Positions 1 through 5,885 of a DNA stretch of 13,216 nucleotides are shown one piece after another. The DNA is from DASUFE01 sp036274675 (lineage in GTDB: Bacteria; Pseudomonadota; Gammaproteobacteria; HTCC5015), in the NCBI GenBank assembly GCA_036274675.1, contig DASUFE010000087.1:1-13216 (forward strand), read 5' to 3'. How positions within the stretch are numbered: position 1 is the stretch's first letter; every line of letters begins with the position of its first letter. The notes below the pieces were generated by a model that saw only the letters and a list, made by a program, of their open reading frames with translations, had not been told where the DNA came from and did not search any database. Both the position numbers and the translations under genes were made by a program.

Positions 1-41
1 CCTGACAGAGCCAACAAAGACAGCAATCTGATTCTTTTCAT
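1..41 (-). CDS. Start of a divergent exported protein (partial, runs off left edge)
   Basis: Only the first 13 codons are visible. They read MKRIRLLSLLALS, followed by a glycine codon cut by the edge. This is a positively charged N terminus followed by a leucine-rich hydrophobic stretch, as in a Sec signal peptide or lipoprotein signal. A GGAG Shine-Dalgarno sits at 53-50, eight bases before the ATG at 41-39, which makes the start convincing despite the short length. The gene diverges from a CpxR-like regulator and shares a 169-bp intergenic region containing CpxR-box-like elements. In Escherichia coli the gene in this position is cpxP, a periplasmic inhibitor of CpxA of the LTXXQ/Spy family. 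A CpxP/Spy-like product is therefore an attractive guess, but nothing of the mature protein is visible and any exported protein would fit. Confidence 0.6.
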   Translation of the reverse strand, partial: MKRIRLLSLLALS

Positions 42-106
42 TTCTGTTTCTCCGGTAAGTTAGGAATGTCCGGCAAGCATACGCAGCGCAATGCAAATAT
101 GAGTAT

Positions 107-150
107 GTAATACGTAAAGTAATGTAATACCGGCGTTTACATTTCTTTAC
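107..150. promoter_or_regulatory. Cluster of CpxR-box-like elements (predicted operator)
   Basis: Reading the plus strand, GTAAT occurs at 107-111, GTAAA at 114-118, GTAAT at 119-123 and GTAAT at 124-128. The elements at 114-118 and 124-128 form GTAAA-N5-GTAAT. At 136-150 the sequence is TTTAC-ATTTC-TTTAC, the exact reverse complement of GTAAA-N5-GTAAA, which is the published E. coli CpxR binding consensus. The cluster lies between the divergent exported-protein gene and the CpxR-like regulator gene, so it could control both. That the local regulator binds here is an inference from the motif match and from the close similarity of its DNA-binding domain to CpxR. Confidence 0.65.
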
Positions 151-170
151 CCGGGTTTTCCGGCCGTGTG

Positions 171-179
171 TGCTAGACT
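171..179 (+). promoter_or_regulatory. Candidate extended -10 promoter of the regulator-kinase operon
   Basis: TGCTAGACT at 171-179 fits an extended -10 element (TG-N-TAnnnT). No good -35 hexamer lies 17 bp upstream, as expected for an activator-dependent promoter. The exact CpxR-type box at 136-150 ends just upstream of where the -35 would lie. Transcription would begin near 186, giving a leader of about 25 bases before the GTG at 211 and excluding the GTG at 166 as the start. The assignment rests on pattern only. Confidence 0.4.
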
Positions 180-210
180 GCCTGCAGCAAGCTTCCGGAT
201 ATCCGCTATC

Positions 211-900
211 GTGACCCGCCTACTCATCGCAGACGACGATATCGAATTATGCGACCTGCTGCGGGATTATCTGCAACGGGAAGGTTTCACAGTGAATGTC
301 GCGCACGACGGCCAGGCGGCGCTGCGGAGTATCGCCGGTTCGCGGCCGGATCTTATGATTCTGGACGTCATGCTCCCGCAGAAAAGCGGTTTCGAAGTGC
401 TGCGCGAGCTGCGCCGGCGCACCGATCTTCCGATCTTGATGCTGACCGCGAAGGGTGATCAGGTGGACCGCATCGTCGGTCTGGAAATGGGCGCGGACGA
501 TTATATTCCTAAGCCCTGCGACCCCCGGGAGCTGGTGGCGCGCATCCGCGCCGTCCTGCGCAGGACCGGCGACCCGGCGGACGGGCCGTCTCCGGGAATC
601 GTCCAGGTCGGCGACATCACGCTGAATACCTCCACGCTGGAACTGTTAAAGGACGGCGCACGCGTGGAGGCGACGGCCGCCGAATTCTCCGTGCTGCATC
701 AGTTGCTGATTCATGCCGGCAAGCCGGTCAGCAAGGAAGAACTCACGCTGAAATGCCTGGGGCGCCATCTGACACCCCATGACCGCAGCATCGACGTGCA
801 TGTCAGCAATCTGCGCAGAAAGCTCGGCCGCACCGCGCAGGACCAGGACCGCATCAAATCCATACGCGGCGGCGGCTATCAATATATAGCGATCGGATAA
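211..900 (+). CDS. cpxR: CpxR-like response regulator (OmpR/PhoB family)
   Basis: A 229-residue cytoplasmic transcription factor, the usual size for the OmpR/PhoB family. The receiver domain (about 1-118) shows the acidic pocket at D8-D10, the phosphoacceptor D52 in LDVMLP, T79 in MLTA and K101 in the KP motif. The winged-helix domain (about 131-227) has the stretch LTPHDRSIDVHVSNLRRKLG, nearly the same as the matching segment of E. coli CpxR, and ends with RGGGYQY. This makes CpxR the best family assignment rather than OmpR or PhoB. An upstream in-frame GTG at 166 would add 15 residues unlike the family, and it lies before the predicted transcription start. GTG at 211 begins directly at the receiver fold (TRLLIADDD), though its Shine-Dalgarno (GGAT at 198-201) is weak. 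It is followed after 7 bp by its kinase and is probably autoregulated through the GTAAA boxes at 107-150. Confidence 0.9.
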   Translation: MTRLLIADDDIELCDLLRDYLQREGFTVNVAHDGQAALRSIAGSRPDLMILDVMLPQKSGFEVLRELRRRTDLPILMLTAKGDQVDRIVGLEMGADDYIPKPCDPRELVARIRAVLRRTGDPADGPSPGIVQVGDITLNTSTLELLKDGARVEATAAEFSVLHQLLIHAGKPVSKEELTLKCLGRHLTPHDRSIDVHVSNLRRKLGRTAQDQDRIKSIRGGGYQYIAIG

Positions 901-907
901 GGCGCAT

Positions 908-2458
908 ATGTTGAAATGGCGTTTCAATCTGTTCTGGCGAATCTTCCTCTGGCTGTGGCTCACGCTGGTCCTGTTCATCGGAGTGCACCTTATCCTGATG
1001 AGTTACGAGCAGAACGAAATGCACATCGAGCCGGTCTCGGAGGATCAGTTGCGCGTTCTTCGCCGGTTCGCGGAACACTACGGAAATCTCCCGTTGCCTC
1101 CGCCGATGCGGCAACCGCCGACGCAGGCTCCCCCGGGGCCGTCTTTCAAATCCGGGCCGGAGGACCAGACGCGGCAAAAGCCCGGGCGTCAGTTCGAATT
1201 TGAATTATTTCTGGGCGAGGATGCGGACGCCGGGAAACGCGGATTCGCGTGGAGCGCCCCGGGAGCGCACCACAGGCCTCGCCCGCAACTGAACCTGTCT
1301 TTCCTCGACGAACAGGGCAAGGAAACCCGCGACAAACCGCTCGACCAGACCCTGGTTCGGTTGCACAGCCGGTACCTGGCGGAGCGGGTGCCTCATCTCG
1401 CGTACTGGCGCCAGAACTTCTATATGGGGCCGATCCTGATCCAGCAGGATGGAATGACGCGTTACGTGTATATGACTCGCCGCCTGCCCAGCCTCGGCGA
1501 GGAACATCTCAGAATCATCTGGAACCGGGCGCCCAAGAGTTTTCTGCTGTCGGCGGTGCTGATCACCTTTCCCGTATGCTTCGCCCTCGCCTGGTATTTA
1601 TCCAGTCCGATCCGCCGGCTGCAGCGGGCGACTCATGAGTTCTCCAAGCATCAGGAAGCGCCCGCGCAGATCAAACCGCTGCTGCGGCGCAACGACGAAT
1701 TCGGCGACCTGGCAAGGGACTTCAACCAGATGGCGATCCGCGTTCAACGTACCCTGGAAAGCCACAAGCGGCTGTTGAGCGACGTGTCGCATGAACTGCG
1801 TTCTCCGCTGGCGCGCCTGCGGATCGCAATCGGCCTGGCCGAACAGAAGGAGGCGGGACATGGGACTGCAAACGGCGGACGCAAGGAACTCGATCAGATG
1901 ATACTCGAATGCGGACGCATCGACTCGCTCATCGGGCAGTTGCTGGATATCGCCCGCCTCGACAACGCCGCGTCCAACCCTGAAACGGCCGATTTCGATC
2001 TGTGCGCGCTCGTTCTCGAAATAAAGGAAAACGCGGAAATCGAAGCCGGGCAGAAGAAAGTCAGGCTATGCGCTGCCCTGCCCGCGAAGCGGCATATGCG
2101 GGGATCGCCCGACATGTTGAGAAGCGCGGTGGAAAACGTATTGCGTAACGCCATACGCCATACTCCGCCGGACAGCGAAATCGCGATCGACCTTTCGGTC
2201 GAAGGAAAATCGCTGCTGCTGACGGTCCGGGATCAGGGGTCGGGCGTGGAGGAAATCCACCTCGATAAAATTTTCGAGCCCTTCTACAGGCCGCAGTATG
2301 CGCGCGAACGCGGCAGCGGCGGGGCCGGACTGGGATTGGCCATCGCAAAACGCGCGGTCGCGCACCATGGCGGAGAGATTTGGGCCCAAAACGCCAGCGG
2401 CGGCGGATTGCAGGTCAGCATCCGGCTGCCGCTGCAGCCGGACCCCGGCTCTGCCTGA
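908..2458 (+). CDS. cpxA: CpxA-like sensor histidine kinase
   Basis: A 516-residue inner-membrane kinase expected to phosphorylate the CpxR-like regulator just upstream. Order: a short cytoplasmic start, TM1 (about 8-31), a periplasmic sensor region (about 32-210), TM2 (about 211-232), HAMP (about 232-284), then the HisKA H-box LLSDVSHELRSPLARLR with phosphoacceptor H295. The ATPase domain follows with the N-box around N414, the G1 motif DQGSG from D442, the F-box EPFYR and the G2 motif GSGGAGLGLA from G469. The H-box and catalytic domain resemble E. coli CpxA. The periplasmic part is longer than in E. coli CpxA and contains a proline-rich stretch at residues 61-92 (LPLPPP, QPP, APPGP). The ATG at 908 is preceded by AAGG at 899-902, overlapping the regulator's stop codon, so the two are probably translationally coupled. 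All catalytic residues are present. Confidence 0.9.
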   Translation: MLKWRFNLFWRIFLWLWLTLVLFIGVHLILMSYEQNEMHIEPVSEDQLRVLRRFAEHYGNLPLPPPMRQPPTQAPPGPSFKSGPEDQTRQKPGRQFEFELFLGEDADAGKRGFAWSAPGAHHRPRPQLNLSFLDEQGKETRDKPLDQTLVRLHSRYLAERVPHLAYWRQNFYMGPILIQQDGMTRYVYMTRRLPSLGEEHLRIIWNRAPKSFLLSAVLITFPVCFALAWYLSSPIRRLQRATHEFSKHQEAPAQIKPLLRRNDEFGDLARDFNQMAIRVQRTLESHKRLLSDVSHELRSPLARLRIAIGLAEQKEAGHGTANGGRKELDQMILECGRIDSLIGQLLDIARLDNAASNPETADFDLCALVLEIKENAEIEAGQKKVRLCAALPAKRHMRGSPDMLRSAVENVLRNAIRHTPPDSEIAIDLSVEGKSLLLTVRDQGSGVEEIHLDKIFEPFYRPQYARERGSGGAGLGLAIAKRAVAHHGGEIWAQNASGGGLQVSIRLPLQPDPGSA

Positions 2459-2627
2459 AGAAAACGTCTGAATGAAAAATAAACCGCTGTAATTCGAATA
2501 CAACTTCACCCCGGACATCCCCTTCGTACCGAACGGATGCAGGAGCAATTGCCGCGAACGCGCGTAAGAACAAACATTGAACAGGGGAAAGGCGGGCGCA
2601 TGAATCGCCCGCCTGCCAGGACCGATA
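2459..2627. other. Convergent intergenic region between kinase and repeat lipoprotein
   Basis: 169 bp between two converging genes. Apart from the GC-rich hairpin at 2590-2614, I see no convincing coding sequence, RNA gene or terminator for the kinase operon. No hairpin followed by a T tract is visible in the plus direction, so that operon may end by Rho or rely on the hairpin alone. Confidence 0.5.
2590..2614 (-). terminator. GC-rich hairpin, probable terminator of the lipoprotein gene
   Basis: AGGCGGGCG (2590-2598) and CGCCCGCCT (2606-2614) form a perfect 9-bp stem around a 7-base loop. It lies 13 bp past the stop codon of the minus-strand lipoprotein gene. In that direction the stem is followed by TTTCCCCT, only a poor U tract, so termination may be weak or Rho-assisted. 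In the plus direction there is no T run at all. Confidence 0.55.
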
Positions 2628-3482
2628 TCAGAACGAGGTCAGATCGCTGTAGTGGAACAGCAGGCTGGACATCCCATCACTGATCGTCATGTACGAATGC
2701 TCAGTCAGGTTCACGGTATCGAAGTCGGCGTCCGAATCGTTATCCACCTGTTGGACCTGGGTCAACCAGTTGCCGAATCCGTCATAGGTATATGTCGTCG
2801 TGTAGTTGTAATCGTTGGGGTCGGAGTACGAACCGTTCAGATCGGAATCGTCCTGATAGACCTCGGACATCCTCAGGGTTTTATTGCTGTTGTAGCTGAA
2901 AGTGCGGCGTATCTTCTCATCGACGGTTTCGCCGTCGCCACGGCCCTCGTAAACCGAGGTCAGCATATTGTCCGCGCTGTCGTAGGTATAAGTGAAGTTT
3001 TGAGTATTATCCAGGTCGTCGTCCCCGTTGGAATCGACTTCTTTCTCATAGGTCAGAACATTGCCGTGGGCATCGTAGGTTCTGGTCTCGCTTTGCCGGA
3101 AATCGATAACAGAATCGACGCCGACGTCCCGTTCCTGCAGTTTGGTCAGCTGGTTGCCGGCACTGTCGTAGGTGTACGTGAAAGTTTCTACCGAGTCGGG
3201 ATTGGAATCGAGATCGACGTCCGATTCCTGGACCTCCGTCAGAAGGTTGTTATCCGCGTCGTAGGTATAGCTGTAATCGACGAGCTCATTCGTATTGCCG
3301 TCGAAGTCGCTATCGATCGCCATCTGTGAGGACTCCCGGCGGCCGAGAATGTTATAGGTATGGGTTGTGGTTTGCCGGTTATCCGGATTACCGTCTCCGT
3401 CGAAATCAATTTCCACTACGAATGTCGCGAGGTCGCCATCGCTGTTATAAGTGGATGTCTGGCGCTCCCCCGAAGTGGGCAT
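2628..3482 (-). CDS. C-terminal fragment: YD/Asp-rich repeat region
   Basis: 284 residues from the first ATG in this frame, though the frame is open from 3575 and continues the same repeats, so the ATG at 3482 is probably internal. I see no good ribosome binding site before it. It contains about eight repeats of roughly 31 residues with the pattern TYTYDSAGNxLTxxxExDxD, then an Asp/Asn-rich loop. The first half resembles YD/RHS repeats (YDxxGN). The second half (DFDGDGNPD, DVDLDSNPD) resembles Ca2+-binding loops of the thrombospondin-type-3 or dockerin kind. It ends with a short non-repeat tail (HSYMTISDGMSSLLFHYSD). I infer an extracellular, calcium-stabilised beta structure. No toxin or protease domain is seen, so it is not a complete RHS polymorphic toxin. 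The exact role is unknown. Confidence 0.6.
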   Translation of the reverse strand: MPTSGERQTSTYNSDGDLATFVVEIDFDGDGNPDNRQTTTHTYNILGRRESSQMAIDSDFDGNTNELVDYSYTYDADNNLLTEVQESDVDLDSNPDSVETFTYTYDSAGNQLTKLQERDVGVDSVIDFRQSETRTYDAHGNVLTYEKEVDSNGDDDLDNTQNFTYTYDSADNMLTSVYEGRGDGETVDEKIRRTFSYNSNKTLRMSEVYQDDSDLNGSYSDPNDYNYTTTYTYDGFGNWLTQVQQVDNDSDADFDTVNLTEHSYMTISDGMSSLLFHYSDLTSF

Positions 3483-3660
3483 ACCGCCGTCGTCATCAGA
3501 GTCGTTTTCATAGTCAAACGTGAGAACGTGGCCCTGAGCCGTGTAACCATAAGACTGGCTTTGACTGAAAAACCGTCAGCATCGCCATCGACCTTGAAAG
3601 AATTGGTAAAGCCATCCGCGTCATAGCCGTATTGGAGGACAAAGTTGTCCGTGCCGTTAT
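2680..3660 (-). repeat. Tandem ~31-residue (about 93-bp) YD/Asp-rich coding repeats
   Basis: About ten imperfect repeats are readable across both frames. They begin, in order, with YGYDADG, YGYTAQG, STYNSDG, HTYNILG, YTYDADN, YTYDSAG, RTYDAHG, YTYDSAD, FSYNSNK and YTYDGFG. Most are 31 residues long; two differ (about 27 and 36). In several the DNA of the TYTYD segment is nearly identical, which would allow recombination or slippage between copies. Confidence 0.7.
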
Positions 3661-4309
3661 TACCGGTGTCCGTAATCACGGAAGTAACCAGATGTATCGG
3701 GACGGTGATGCCCAGCGACGAGTACAGGTGCGCCAGCGGTTGTACGGGAGAAACATCGGGATTAATCCCGTAAGCGGCCGCGAAGTAGCGGAACTTGCGG
3801 GCAAAAGCGTACATATTAACGTTGAAATCCAGCTCGGCACTGGCCAGATCGACGTCCCATCCGGTCAGGTCGATGCCGTTGTCCGGGTCGTTGTCGTTGT
3901 CGAGTGAAACCAGCAGGAAGGCGACATTGGCGGCGCGGTCGAAGCCCGTGACATCGTTGCGGGTATTCAGCTGCAGGCGCAATGCAAGCTCTGTAGTGGG
4001 CGGCGTCATGCCGAACAGATCGAAGGGGTTGATCTCCGCCGCGCCCTCCGCAGAACCGAGCTCGATGCCGCCGATCGAGAAGGTCACCGTCTCACCGTTG
4101 ATATATTCGAACTCGCCGTCCGCATTAGTCACACCGGACTGCGTGGGAGTTTCGTAGCTCAGCCCCTGAACGGGGCCGTCGATAAAAACACCGGTACGAA
4201 CCGTGTTATCTTCATTGCCGCCATTACTACCGCCGCCGCCACCTCCGCAAGCAGTGATAAATGCGGAAAAAAGTAATGCCATCAGTGACAAAATAAATGA
4301 TCTGTTCAT
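3416..4309 (-). CDS. N-terminal fragment: lipoprotein with poly-Gly anchor and start of repeat array
   Basis: Starts at ATG 4309, which has GAGG six bases upstream. In-frame ATGs further upstream (4321, 4402) lack this spacing and would put residues ahead of the signal peptide. The signal is MNRSFILSLMALLFSAFITAC with lipobox ITAC and lipidated C21, followed by six glycines, a flexible tether common in gammaproteobacterial lipoproteins. Residues about 36-100 (GVFIDGPVQGLSYET, TNADGEFEYINGETVTFSIG) resemble an N-terminal domain I recall from secreted lipoproteins of marine Gammaproteobacteria. Its function is unknown to me. After residue about 215 the first repeat begins (LQYGYDADGF, VDGDADGF). 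The last 50 or so residues encoded in this frame are probably out-of-frame translation after the T5 run. The protein would sit in the outer membrane or periplasm. Base composition is visibly less GC-rich than in the flanking genes. Confidence 0.65.
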   Translation of the reverse strand: MNRSFILSLMALLFSAFITACGGGGGGSNGGNEDNTVRTGVFIDGPVQGLSYETPTQSGVTNADGEFEYINGETVTFSIGGIELGSAEGAAEINPFDLFGMTPPTTELALRLQLNTRNDVTGFDRAANVAFLLVSLDNDNDPDNGIDLTGWDVDLASAELDFNVNMYAFARKFRYFAAAYGINPDVSPVQPLAHLYSSLGITVPIHLVTSVITDTGNNGTDNFVLQYGYDADGFTNSFKVDGDADGFSVKASLMVTRLRATFSRLTMKTTLMTTAVCPLRGSARHPLITAMATSRHS

Positions 4310-4434
4310 TTTAAGCCTCATTATGAAATGCATTGCCATGGTCCCTGTTCCAATGGCTCTCCCTAGCCCTTCCTTATGCGCGCACGAAGCCGACAGACGC
4401 AATACAGTATGGCCTGCCCGGCTGAGCGAGCGCA

Positions 4435-4463
4435 GTTATAAGCTATACGAGGATCCCTGTCAT
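4435..4463 (-). promoter_or_regulatory. Near-consensus sigma70 promoter for the repeat lipoprotein
   Basis: Reading the minus strand, ATGACA (4463-4458) matches the -35 hexamer at 5 of 6 positions and TATAAC (4440-4435) matches the -10 at 5 of 6. They are separated by exactly 17 bp. Transcription would begin near 4428, leaving a leader of about 119 bases before the ATG at 4309. I could not identify a known riboswitch in that leader. Confidence 0.6.
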
Positions 4464-4534
4464 GACGAACCAGCCCTGAAGTGATAGCCCTTTGAATTCT
4501 AGCAGGGGGAACGAGCAAAAAGCCCCGAAACGAC

Positions 4535-4564
4535 AAAAAAATCGCCGGCAGCCGTCCTCCCGGC
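4535..4564 (-). terminator. Possible weak intrinsic terminator after the oxidoreductase
   Basis: On the minus strand a short GCCGG/CCGGC stem (4564-4560 with 4548-4544, 11-base loop) is followed two bases later by a run of seven T (4541-4535). The T tract is good but the stem is only 5 bp, and it lies about 50 bp past the stop codon, so confidence is limited. Confidence 0.35.
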
Positions 4565-4610
4565 CGCGGATTCAACCCTGAGCCCGGTATTCCCGTTAGA
4601 TAGAGAGAGT

Positions 4611-5726
4611 TTAAAGCTTGACGGCCTTGCCGCCGCCTGCCACCGACTTGATCGCCGCCTCGATCAGCGCGATATCGCGCATGCCGTCCTCGGGCGGCGC
4701 CAGTATCGGCTTGTTCTCCAGGATCGCGAGCGCGTCGTCGTCCATCTGGCGCGCCTGCTGCTCGGGGGCCTTTTCGTGGGTCTTGTTGAATTTCACTCCG
4801 TTGCTGGCGATGCCGCTCACGTTGTCATAGGCCTGGAAGGGCTGCAGCTTGTACCAGCCCTTCTCGCAGTCGACGTTGAGGATGTTCATCTCCTCGCCGA
4901 CGCTGGTCTTGCAGGCCGCGGTGGCGCCGCTCGGAAATTCCAGGTCGAAATAGGTGGTCTCATCCACTTCCTTAAACAGCTCCTTGCGCTTCCACTCATG
5001 GCGGGCCGCGATCGAAACCGGCTCCTCGCCCGTCGTGTAGCGCGCGGCGTTCAGCGTGTAGACGCCCATGTCGTACATGGCGCCGCCGCCCATCGATTTT
5101 TTCATGCGCCAGTGCTCGGGAGGCAACGGCGGATCGCCGAAATATCCCGCTTGCGCGATCACATGCCTGATCCCGCCGAAGGGCTTTTCCGAAGCGTACT
5201 GCATAATGGTCCTGGTATCCGCCTCGTGATGCAGGCGGTAGCCGAGGCAAAGCTGCACCTTGTTTTTCCGGCAGGCCTTGATCATCGATTCGCACTGGGC
5301 CGCCGTCATTGCCATGGGCTTCTCGCACCACACATGCTTGCCGGTATCGGCGGCGATCAGAGTGTATTCCTCGTGCATCGAGGTCGGCAGCACGATGTAG
5401 ATCACGTCGATCTCCGGGTTGTCGGCGATCTTGTGCATGTTGCCGTAGGAATAGACGTTGCGGTCCGGAATGCCGTACTGCTGCTGCCAGACAGGAATCT
5501 TGTCCGGGCTGCCGGTCACGATGCCGGCGAGATGGCAGTGCTTCGTCAGCTGCAATGCCGGCGCCAGCAGGTCGCGACTGTAATAACCCAGGCCCACCAG
5601 CGCCACGCCGATGCCGCGCTGCTTGCGGTCGCGCGCGAACACGCCGGGCGAATAAACGCTCAGGGCGGCGGCGGAAGCGGCCAGCGTATGCAGGAATTTT
5701 CTACGGGACGGGTCGAAATACTTCAT
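4611..5726 (-). CDS. Tat-exported Gfo/Idh/MocA oxidoreductase, glucose-fructose-oxidoreductase-like
   Basis: 371 residues with GGAG six bases before the ATG at 5726. Residues 7-12 are SRRKFL, a textbook twin-arginine motif, followed by an Ala-rich hydrophobic stretch and a likely cleavage near residue 31 (VFA/RD). The protein should therefore fold with its cofactor in the cytoplasm and act in the periplasm. The Rossmann fold follows with VALVGLGYYS (GxGxxS, G45/G47), then the family's EKP motif with K136 and GGGAMYDMGVY (213-223) with D219 and Y223. These match the catalytic Lys and Tyr positions of Zymomonas glucose-fructose oxidoreductase. GLGYY, CEKPMA and the LN-RY-GEEP pattern after Y223 are shared with that enzyme. 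Such enzymes hold NADP tightly and recycle it between two sugars, and here the substrates are unknown. It lies 159 bp downstream of a cyclic glucan synthase on the same strand, so a role with periplasmic sugars is plausible but inferred. Confidence 0.85.
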   Translation of the reverse strand: MKYFDPSRRKFLHTLAASAAALSVYSPGVFARDRKQRGIGVALVGLGYYSRDLLAPALQLTKHCHLAGIVTGSPDKIPVWQQQYGIPDRNVYSYGNMHKIADNPEIDVIYIVLPTSMHEEYTLIAADTGKHVWCEKPMAMTAAQCESMIKACRKNKVQLCLGYRLHHEADTRTIMQYASEKPFGGIRHVIAQAGYFGDPPLPPEHWRMKKSMGGGAMYDMGVYTLNAARYTTGEEPVSIAARHEWKRKELFKEVDETTYFDLEFPSGATAACKTSVGEEMNILNVDCEKGWYKLQPFQAYDNVSGIASNGVKFNKTHEKAPEQQARQMDDDALAILENKPILAPPEDGMRDIALIEAAIKSVAGGGKAVKL

Positions 5727-5771
5727 GGGTAACTCCGGTGCGATTGGGGCCGACTTCAGGGCACGGGTTCG

Positions 5772-5800
5772 AGGCTAACACTCCGGCATAGTCCGGGCAA
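5772..5800 (-). promoter_or_regulatory. Candidate promoter of the oxidoreductase gene
   Basis: On the minus strand, TTGCCC (5800-5795) and TAGCCT (5777-5772) are spaced by 17 bp, about 45 bp before the start codon. The hexamers match the consensus only partly (4 of 6 and 3 of 6), so this is a weak candidate. A palindrome (5847-5863) lies about 50 bp upstream of the -35. Confidence 0.25.
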
Positions 5801-5846
5801 TAGGGACGCCGCCCGGCGCGGGAGTGCTTGTGCATTTTTTGAACCC

Positions 5847-5863
5847 GTTCATTATTAATGAAC
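5847..5863. promoter_or_regulatory. Perfect 17-bp palindrome, possible operator
   Basis: GTTCATTATTAATGAAC is a perfect inverted repeat: two 8-bp arms around a single central base. It lies 23 bp past the glucan synthase stop codon and about 120 bp before the oxidoreductase start. AT-rich dyads with an odd centre are typical of dimeric repressor or activator sites. A hairpin is unlikely because no loop would remain. On the minus strand it is followed after some bases by an A6 run, not a T run, so it is not a normal terminator. The binding protein is unknown. Confidence 0.45.
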
Positions 5864-5885
5864 AAAGCCGGATGCATGTCTCGAC

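Larger units (their letters stand above)
2628..4309 (-). pseudogene. Repeat lipoprotein gene interrupted by one frameshift (joined extent)
   Basis: This entry is the inferred full gene, with its two pieces listed separately. The reading frame starting at 4309 loses the repeat pattern after the codons for DGDADGF at a T5 run (plus-strand A5, 3568-3572). The repeat pattern resumes at once in another frame, which is open from 3575 and reads FFSQSQSYGYTAQGHVL onwards to the stop at 2628. Adding one T, or removing two, restores a single frame. With one T added the product would be about 560 residues: lipoprotein signal, an N-terminal domain of about 200 residues, then about ten repeats. A homopolymer sequencing error, a phase-variable switch, a recent mutation or ribosomal slippage could each explain it. 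The repeats on both sides look intact, which argues against old decay. Confidence 0.7.
4310..4610. other. Intergenic region between oxidoreductase and repeat lipoprotein
   Basis: 301 bp without a credible gene. It holds the possible oxidoreductase terminator (4535-4564), the promoter at 4435-4463, the long lipoprotein leader and its ribosome binding site. Short open frames here on either strand have no recognisable features. Confidence 0.5.

Noticed and set aside
166..210. Upstream GTG start adding 15 residues to the response regulator
   Set aside because: It lies before the likely -10 element (174-179), the extra residues do not fit the family, and the receiver fold begins directly at the GTG at 211.
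2652..3329. 225-codon plus-strand open frame over the repeat lipoprotein
   Set aside because: It is antisense to the Asp-rich repeats. Its Val/Ile periodicity is the mirror of GAC/GAT and AAC codons, and it shows no domain of its own.
3566..3576. Classical -1 programmed frameshift heptamer (X XXY YYZ)
   Set aside because: The zero-frame codons GGT TTT preceded by C do not meet the X-XXY-YYZ rule, so only simple slippage on T5 is possible. I kept the frameshift finding but not this mechanism.
2680..3660. CRISPR array or RHS polymorphic toxin
   Set aside because: The repeats are imperfect, contiguous coding repeats without spacers. There is no RHS core motif and no C-terminal toxin domain.
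4776..5732. 318-codon plus-strand open frame over the oxidoreductase
   Set aside because: It is the reverse strand of a clear Tat-exported oxidoreductase with full motifs, and its own product is a His/Arg/Val-rich sequence without family features.
5847..5863. Intrinsic terminator of the glucan synthase
   Set aside because: The stem is AT-rich with a one-base centre, and no T tract follows it on the minus strand.
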